Positions 58,433 to 64,000 of a DNA stretch of 64,000 bases are shown here, piece by piece. The first letter of the stretch is position 1. Every line of letters starts with the position of its first letter. The DNA lies in the NCBI GenBank assembly GCA_014905825.1, contig JACGCN010000008.1:186001-250000 (forward strand). The letters are read 5' to 3'. The notes under the pieces are model-generated. The model saw nothing but the letters and a program-made list of their open reading frames with translations. It was not told the origin of the DNA and did no database searches. This DNA comes from Lyophyllum atratum. Taxonomy: Eukaryota > Basidiomycota > Agaricomycetes > Agaricales > Lyophyllaceae. A program made the position numbers and the translations under genes.

Positions 58433-59819
58433 CTAATCGTCTCCGATCTTGGGCGCGAGGTAGTACCGGATGTGGCCTTGGCCAAAGTCGTACGACACCT
58501 AGAGGCGCAAGAGAATAGGTCAGGTCAGGCGATGTTGATGATGGGAGTGCAGCGTACCAGTAGTGGCACGTCGTTGCTCATCATGAGCTGTACGCGGTTG
58601 CACAGACTCGCGCTCTTGGAAAAGTTGACGAGGTATTTGAGGGAGAAGGTGAGGGAAACGTGTGCGTTCATCTCGATGCGCACGCCGGCCTCTTCCTCGT
58701 TGTCGGACTCGTCTTTTTTGCGGCCCTTGCCCTTCTTCGATGATGAGGCGGTCTTGGCCTTTTTCGAGGGCTTACTTGAGCTCGAAGACTGCTCAAGAAC
58801 AAATTAGCATTTGCAAGAGGAGAGGAACAGATAACATACCTTCTTGCGCTTCTTCCCGCTTTCAGAGCCATCCTCGTCCTCGTCTTCCTCACGCTCTTCC
58901 TCACCCTCATCGTCCGACTTCGCCTTGAATTCCTCGTCGTCGTCGTTCATATCTACGTCTTCGTCGGCGGATTCCTTCTTCACAGCCTTCTTCTTCTCCT
59001 TCTTGATCTTCTTTCCATCCTCCGCCTCCTCGTCATCGTCGTCCTCCGCGTCAACATCCACGACCTCGTCGTCCGCGCCGTCCTCTTTCTTTGGTGTTTT
59101 TGTTTTGGACTGCGTGACCTTGCCGATCGCGCCCGAATCACTTGGGCGGAGGAGGACACTGCCGTTGGCGGCCTCGCCATCGCTAGCGAAGCGCACACCC
59201 TCTTTGGAGACTTCGATGCGGACACTCTCGCCGAGTAATGAGAGGTCACGCACGATCCGTGTGAACTCGGCCGAGGGCATCGTTACACGCGCGTCGTACT
59301 CTGTATCTGGAATTCCCAGCGTGTCGGAGTCGATATCCATAAGCTTCATGTCATATTCTGCTATGCGGTCCGAGGCTATGTCGCGCGTCACGACGCGTCG
59401 TCAGCATCTAGTTGCTAAAACGCGTTCATGAAAAAGAGGTAGGCTCACATTTTGCCTCGTACACGAGGTTGAGGACATCAGCCTCGTCGGCAGCTTTGAT
59501 TGTGCACTCGTCATCGTCCTTTGCGCACTTGAGGACCTTGGTCAGGCTGGTGAGGTTGACGCCGAGAGGCATGGGCCGATCGCAGCGATAGCGCTTAAAG
59601 CCTGTAGCTTCGAGAAGGACAGCAACGAGGGCGACGTGTGAGTTGTCCATGGCCTGCAATGTGATGCCCTCCTCATTGCAGTCAAAGTTGGCGTCTGTGA
59701 CAAGCTCCTTGATAGCTGGTGGACACGATGAGCAAGGCGTACTTTGTGAGCTCGAGGACGTGCTTACCATCGAGCAGCTTCTTGAGGGTGCCGGCCTCTG
59801 AGAGTTTTGCTTCGAGCAT
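58433..59819 (-). CDS. PCNA (sliding clamp) with a large charged insertion
   Basis: Exons 59819-59768, 59715-59449, 59375-58840, 58788-58558 and 58498-58433 give 383 residues, about 120 more than usual PCNA. N-domain: [40 protein letters not shown], then [14 protein letters not shown]; the centre helix and linker follow ([18 protein letters not shown]). [12 protein letters not shown] keeps the lysine at the place of yeast and human Lys164. After SVLLRPSD, about 135 residues of Lys- and Asp/Glu-rich low-complexity sequence replace a loop of about ten residues, spanning the exon 3-4 junction. Then the clamp fold resumes: [46 protein letters not shown]. It acts as the trimeric DNA clamp for replication and repair. 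All reading phases fit, so the insertion is encoded, not an assembly slip. Confidence 0.94.
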
Positions 59820-60085
59820 GGTGGCGACGCGTCTAGGGCGGGAGGCAAGGGCGAAGAGAAAGAATTACAGAAACGCGTGACCGTCACGTCGCGTCAAGAG
59901 TAAAATTAAGGCGGAGATTCAATCCCCTAAATGTCACGTTACTGCTCAGAACTCTCAACGCACTCCTTTTCTATTGCCACCGTTTTCATTGTCTTCACCA
60001 TCGCAGACTCTGCGCCACCGCCTCCAGACTTTTCCGTACACGCTGGGAACCACCCTTTCACGACTAGATTAATCTACGAACCTAC
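59820..60085. promoter_or_regulatory. Divergent promoter of PCNA with MluI cell-cycle boxes
   Basis: 266 bp between the two start codons. ACGCGT, the site of the MBF cell-cycle factor in fungi, occurs at 59827-59832 and 59873-59878, next to the PCNA start. A third copy lies in PCNA intron 2 (about 59393). PCNA is a classic G1/S target, so cell-cycle control is likely (inference). Confidence 0.6.
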
Positions 60086-61221
60086 ATGATGACGACGACG
60101 TTGCTCAACCGCCATGCAGTCAGTGACCTCGCCGGCCATAAGACCCGTGCTGCCCAGCGCAAGCAGAGGCTGCTCGAGATTGAGAACGAGATGCGCCTGG
60201 AGGATGCAGAAGCCCTCAAAATGACAGAGGTACGCGTTTGACACCAAGATGAAATGCTGTCACTGTCATTAATCAGTCAATGTCACTTCAGGAACAGCGG
60301 GAGACCCTGCTTCGATCCTTCACCTCCGTGAAGGTGGAGTTCAGTGACCTCGATGGCCTTGCGTGGAACGCGCCCTGTGCAACCCCCACGTCTCCTAAAC
60401 CGCGAGGGCGATCTCCAGACCACGCGTTTGTGATTCTCACAAACGCTGACCTCGCGTCGTTCGAGCCCCATGAAACCATCCGCGCTTCGGCTGCATCACG
60501 ACCACGGCCTCGCACCAGTATCTCATCCCCTAATCTCTCTGCCGCCTGTGGCACGTTCCCCTCTGTCCCCCCTTCCCTCAAACACTCCTATTCGGCCCTC
60601 TCTAACTTCTCTACCTCCTCTTCGTACTCTCCATCGGCGACTATAAAAGCCATCCTCAAGAGTAAGACCCCTCGTTCCCGCTCGCCCATCAAAGGTCTTT
60701 TCCCTACCCAATACTGCGACGTGTACGAGTCGGACAGCGATCGCACCGTGCGGGGGTCCGACACGGAATTGGACGAATCGCCGAGGCCTAAGAAGGAGCG
60801 CAAGAAGAGTCGTGGTGGGCGCGAGCGCATTTCTAGCGCTCCGTATCACATGCCTACGTCTATCTCTAGTCCTATTAGTATATCTGGCTCGAGGTCTAGC
60901 TCTGGTCCTGGCCACACTGTCACTGGGGTTACCTCTGTGCCTGGCACACCCACCCGCGCACCTATGGCCTCGCCGTGGTCAGGTTCGCCATCTGGCGGAA
61001 ATGGTAGCGGTGCACCCTCCTCACCGATGATAACGACTATTCCAACGGATCCACTCCCAGGCTCGAAACCGGCGTATATCACATACTCGCCCTCCCCTTC
61101 CCCTGCTGTATCATCACCGCCTCCTAATATACCCCAAACAGCGAAGGCCTCGATCTTCCCGCCCGTTCCGAAACCTGGCTCTACGGCATTGGGTGTATAT
61201 CACCTACCAGGCAGTGCTTAA
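60086..61221 (+). CDS. Unrecognised Ser/Pro-rich protein
   Basis: Exons 60086-60229 and 60292-61221 join in phase 0 to 357 residues. The first 60 residues form a charged helix, likely coiled coil (KTRAAQRKQRLLEIENEMRL, then EQRETLLRSF). Then VEFSDLDGLAW and DHAFVILTNADLASF, followed by about 250 residues of Ser/Pro-rich disorder with SP and TP sites that could be phosphorylated. No known domain. It shares the PCNA promoter, so it could be cell-cycle expressed (inference). Confidence 0.7.
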
Positions 61222-61600
61222 CCTCTCGAGCTTAAGACTCAAGTCCTCATACATATTGTACATTTAATTGCCTCTTGCATTGCTTTCCACGTCCATTGTT
61301 ATTATTATATACATCACGAAGTCGACGTCTCTCTCTCTCTCAGATCCCCAGGATGGCTGGAATCTGTGCTATTATACTAGACACATCGCCCACGAATATT
61401 AGAGTTCCCCATCTGCTTCACGTCCTTGTTCATTTATCGCTTATTTTTTGTTTTATTACTTGCTCTGCTGGAACGAAGTTGTATATTTTCTATGTATGTT
61501 TAGAGGATGATGTGAGTCGTCCCCGTCAATACCGATGCGTGGTGGTTGTAGTTTTGACTTCAATCTATGTGTAAGAGATCGCGCGGGGGCGACGTATCAT
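61222..61600. other. Intergenic, 3' region
   Basis: No gene seen. Contains a short CT repeat (about 61330). The right border towards the DIRS-like element is not fixed. Confidence 0.4.
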
Positions 61601-61823
61601 GTTAGATGAGACCAGTAACAGTACAAACAATATATCTATTGCGAATTTGTAACTTGTTGCTGTGTTTTGGGGAAAGGACCGAAGGTCCTTTAGCTCGAAA
61701 CATCGACCTGAATCTGTGGAGAAACGGTCCGCAGTGAGCTGCGATTCCCAAAACGTTTGAGGAGCGCCGCGACGCGTCGAGCGAAGCGCGGACCCCCACA
61801 GACCAAAAGGAGCGGAACATACA

Positions 61824-63959
61824 TTATCGTACCCGGGGTAGGGTCAACCGTGTGAACTCCTCAAATACCGGGGTGTCCTGGAGGTATGGTGCCAGAACGA
61901 CGGCATGTTTCCGGAGGTACACCTCAAAGGCATCACTGCTCCATCGACCCATAACCTTGACAACTGCGAGGGGTACTCCCCGAAGAAGATACTCTAGGAC
62001 TGACCCAATCCTTATGCCGTGGAAGCGCAGGATTTCCATCCCAAGCTGCTTGGCAATGGCGTTGAGACGCCTCGTGAAGGTGGTGCGAGTCAGCGGCCGC
62101 TGCGATTTGCCGTGACGATAGGCGAAAAGATGAGTTCTGTCGTCGAGGTCATTAACACGAAGGTGGTGAGCTAGCGCTTCCTCCGGGTCGCATGGTCCTT
62201 CCTGTCGTGCGAAGTAGAGTTCTTCCCCTTCAGGGGATACCTTTGTGCGGGGAACGAAGAGGATAGTGACCTGATGGCCTTGTCGATCCTGTCCGCTACG
62301 CACGTCGCTCCGCTTAATGTGGATGGCCGGGTCGAAGGCATCGAGGTTCCCAAGCACAAACTCGCCCAAGCGCGCTGTTGTGAAGAAAGCGCACTTGAAG
62401 CACGCACCAATGGAAGCGTCGATGGGGTCGCTGGGGTCGAGGCGTGAACACAGTCTCGTCATGAGATCCAGTGTGAATGGCTCCCTTTTCGCGCGCCTCG
62501 ATCCTGGTGGCGCCAGCCTCTTTGCACCATCCAAAGCCGCCTGGACTTCGGTAGGAGTCATGGTCCAGGGCGCACCGTGAAGGGTGTGCCATGCCTGTAC
62601 TCCGTACAGATTGTTGGCCAAAGCTGTCCCCGAGTACGACCCCGCACACGCAGCCAGAAAAGATAACACCAGGTTTGAATGTGCTGGGCACCGCTCTGAG
62701 TCAGGTACACCGCGCGTATCGCAGAATACATGGTACACAAGCAAACCCGAGCCATATGTCTCCCTCGTGCCATGTGACCACGATGCAGAGATGACGTTGA
62801 GGACCCGCGCCAGGTCCTCCACGGTCATGGCGTGATTGGCGTTGAGCTGACGCGCTACGACTGGTGTCCACAGTAGGAGGCGATCCTTCGCGAGGCAGTG
62901 AGGTCGGAGAGAGGATGGTAGAGGCGCCAAATCAGCCTTGTAAGGTCGGGGGCGTCCCACCGTCAGCGGTGACGGTAAAGCCGCACCAAACCTTGGTACA
63001 CCGTTAAGCACTCCAATCGACGTCGTCGATGGACCGCTCCTCCCTGAACCTCTCATTGTTGAAGTGTTCACGTGCGCGAGCGTCCTGGAGGGAGGTGTTG
63101 ATGACCCGGGCTGCGGCTGGTGGGTACCTACCCTCTCGCAAAAGCCGAAGCTCTGTGGGAGTGTATGGCCTGGTTGCATCGACGAGGAAGCGGTCAAGCC
63201 CCTCTGGTAGTCCCAGCGGTGGGAGGAGAAGGTGCTGGGAAGGGAATTTTCCTCGAGAGGGGGCATCTGCTGGATTGTAGGCGCTTGGGACATAGGCTGA
63301 ATGAAACTTCCCAGTTCTGCTCTCGCCCTCGAGGAAGCCGTGGAGGCGACGAAATACGCTGTTGACGGCCGAGTTGCGGCTCCGCCCGTTCCACCATCCC
63401 TCAACCACTCCTTGGTTATCCCCATAGACTCTGTGGTGGTCCTCTGGATCGCTGGTGGCAACGAGGGCGTGGATGAGGAGCTCGAATCCGATGGCTTCCG
63501 CCCACTGTATATCGCGCTTCCCATCGAGGGTCTGCCAACCTGGCACCAAGCGCCATGCACGCCAGAACCCCCCAATGACGATGGCGACACCGATTCCAGA
63601 ACTGGCGTCGGAAAAGGCGCCAACATCGGAGAGGAGGACCGGCCGAGGGATGGGGCGCTGCTGAGCTGATCGGAGTGTAGCCGACCACCAGTCAAGGTCC
63701 GGTGATAGTCCTCGAGGTGGGTGGTGCGGAACGAAAGGACGGTCACCACCCCCTCGGAGCATGGTCTCCAGGCTGGTGAGGTACACTCGTCCTGCAGGGT
63801 AGACCAGTGAGGCATGAAGGAGCTTGCCGTAGAGCTTCTGAACATCCTGGAGGTCGTGAGTGGGGCGTGCACGCCACTCCTCAATTGCCGCCAAGTATTT
63901 CTCCACCTTCCCTTCTCCCAAGGAAATCGAGAGACCCTCGAGATCCCATGACAGGCCAA
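61824..63959 (-). CDS. Tyrosine recombinase of DIRS-like element
   Basis: The open frame is 711 codons, but only the part after about 63000 looks like the enzyme; a start at or before the ATG at 62828 (MTVEDLARVL) is plausible. The N-terminal 300 codons run antiphase over the RNase H frame and are probably not protein. The recombinase has VISASWSHGTRETYGSGLLV (SAM-like core-binding part), then the catalytic Arg in FTTARLGEFV (about residue 530), HxxR in RFHGIRIGSVLEYL (about 645) and Tyr in DAFEVYLRKH (about 680). It would integrate the circular DNA copy without an integrase. Confidence 0.82.
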   Translation of the reverse strand: MACHGISRVSRFPWEKGRWRNTWRQLRSGVHAPLTTSRMFRSSTASSFMPHWSTLQDECTSPAWRPCSEGVVTVLSFRTTHLEDYHRTLTGGRLHSDQLSSAPSLGRSSSPMLAPFPTPVLESVSPSSLGGSGVHGAWCQVGRPSMGSAIYSGRKPSDSSSSSTPSLPPAIQRTTTESMGITKEWLRDGGTGGAATRPSTAYFVASTASSRARAELGSFIQPMSQAPTIQQMPPLEENSLPSTFSSHRWDYQRGLTASSSMQPGHTLPQSFGFCERVGTHQPQPGSSTPPSRTLAHVNTSTMRGSGRSGPSTTSIGVLNGVPRFGAALPSPLTVGRPRPYKADLAPLPSSLRPHCLAKDRLLLWTPVVARQLNANHAMTVEDLARVLNVISASWSHGTRETYGSGLLVYHVFCDTRGVPDSERCPAHSNLVLSFLAACAGSYSGTALANNLYGVQAWHTLHGAPWTMTPTEVQAALDGAKRLAPPGSRRAKREPFTLDLMTRLCSRLDPSDPIDASIGACFKCAFFTTARLGEFVLGNLDAFDPAIHIKRSDVRSGQDRQGHQVTILFVPRTKVSPEGEELYFARQEGPCDPEEALAHHLRVNDLDDRTHLFAYRHGKSQRPLTRTTFTRRLNAIAKQLGMEILRFHGIRIGSVLEYLLRGVPLAVVKVMGRWSSDAFEVYLRKHAVVLAPYLQDTPVFEEFTRLTLPRVR

Positions 63960-64000
63960 TGAACGTGTTGATCGACGCGAATGGCTTGTCCTTTGACTTC
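63004..64000 (-). CDS. DIRS-like reverse transcriptase/RNase H, partial
   Basis: The frame is open to the window edge. It begins with KPFASINTFIGLSWDLEG, the end of the RT domain, then a connection region, then RNase H: DVGAFSDASSGIGVAIVIGG (first Asp), WAEAIGFELLIHAL (Glu), RVYGDNQGVVEGWWNGRSRN (Asp) and NPADAPSRG (last acid). The stop is at 63004. The N-terminal RT catalytic part lies outside. Confidence 0.8.
   Translation of the reverse strand, partial: KSKDKPFASINTFIGLSWDLEGLSISLGEGKVEKYLAAIEEWRARPTHDLQDVQKLYGKLLHASLVYPAGRVYLTSLETMLRGGGDRPFVPHHPPRGLSPDLDWWSATLRSAQQRPIPRPVLLSDVGAFSDASSGIGVAIVIGGFWRAWRLVPGWQTLDGKRDIQWAEAIGFELLIHALVATSDPEDHHRVYGDNQGVVEGWWNGRSRNSAVNSVFRRLHGFLEGESRTGKFHSAYVPSAYNPADAPSRGKFPSQHLLLPPLGLPEGLDRFLVDATRPYTPTELRLLREGRYPPAAARVINTSLQDARAREHFNNERFREERSIDDVDWSA

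Larger units (their letters stand above)
61600..64000 (-). mobile_element. DIRS-like tyrosine-recombinase retrotransposon, cut by window end
   Basis: Minus-strand order: reverse transcriptase C-end and RNase H, then tyrosine recombinase, then a terminal stretch of about 220 bp. The terminal part has several short palindromes (GGACCGAAGGTCC at about 61677, GC-rich inverted runs near 61770), as expected near DIRS termini. The left limit was not pinned down. Confidence 0.75.

Noticed and set aside
58844..59431. Ser-rich open frame of 195 codons on the plus strand
   Set aside because: It is the mirror of the acidic/Lys-rich PCNA exon; GAG/GAC/AAG codons read backwards give Ser/Leu-type runs.
62829..63959. 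N-terminal 300 residues of the 711-codon frame as a real domain
   Set aside because: Overlaps the clear RNase H frame, Ser/Pro/Arg-rich composition, no motif; treated as overlap, not protein.

Overview
The window reads as nuclear DNA of a basidiomycete mushroom (Agaricomycetes). Genes are cut by many introns of about 45-75 nt with GT-AG (a few GC-AG) borders and CTNAC branch sites. The gene content is typical of the group: a TET/JBP-type dioxygenase, RNase H1 N-terminal-like modules, a DUF6533-type membrane protein, a flavin halogenase, a PIF/Harbinger element with 101-bp terminal repeats, a Ty3/Gypsy chromovirus and a DIRS-like element. Exon models below were spliced by hand and checked for phase.

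Left part (1-14 kb), gene-poor and transposon-rich: a gene with two RNase H1-N-like modules (294-1525); a convergent, apparently intact TET/JBP-family dioxygenase (1622-3173); a decayed transposon-associated gene (about 3380-5207); an XPG/FEN-like nuclease gene (5863-10422) split by a 2,688-bp PIF/Harbinger element (6974-9661) with perfect 101-bp terminal repeats and a TGA target duplication; and an unrecognised seven-exon gene (12429-14065).

Middle (15-29 kb): a secreted ferritin-like/Rds1-like gene is split by a 12,757-bp Ty3/Gypsy chromovirus (15515-28271, minus strand). The element has 464-bp LTRs that look identical by eye and a CGTGC target duplication. It carries an unbroken 2,661-codon gag-pol frame with a chromodomain and an unusual extra 1,074-codon frame where an env gene would sit, preceded by a spacer with five copies of a roughly 30-bp motif.

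Right part (32-61 kb), cellular genes: LCB3-type sphingoid-base phosphate phosphatase (32135-34413), flavin-dependent halogenase (34803-36898, with one suspect frameshift), FAD monooxygenase (38610-40311), glyoxylate/hydroxypyruvate reductase-like dehydrogenase (42865-44373), GNAT acetyltransferase (46179-46910), listerin E3 ligase LTN1 (47219-53435), DUF6533-type membrane protein (53670-55324), a 366-bp TA-flanked MITE (55665-56030), PCNA with a large charged insertion (58433-59819), and an unrecognised Ser/Pro-rich gene divergent from PCNA (60086-61221). The window ends inside a DIRS-like tyrosine-recombinase retrotransposon (about 61600 to beyond 64000, minus strand).

The halogenase, monooxygenase and 2-hydroxyacid dehydrogenase could be tailoring enzymes of one pathway, but no core biosynthetic gene is visible. 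The most unusual items are the PCNA insertion, the extra Gypsy ORF, the convergent TET/JBP and RNase H1-N pair, and two insertions that cleanly split host genes.
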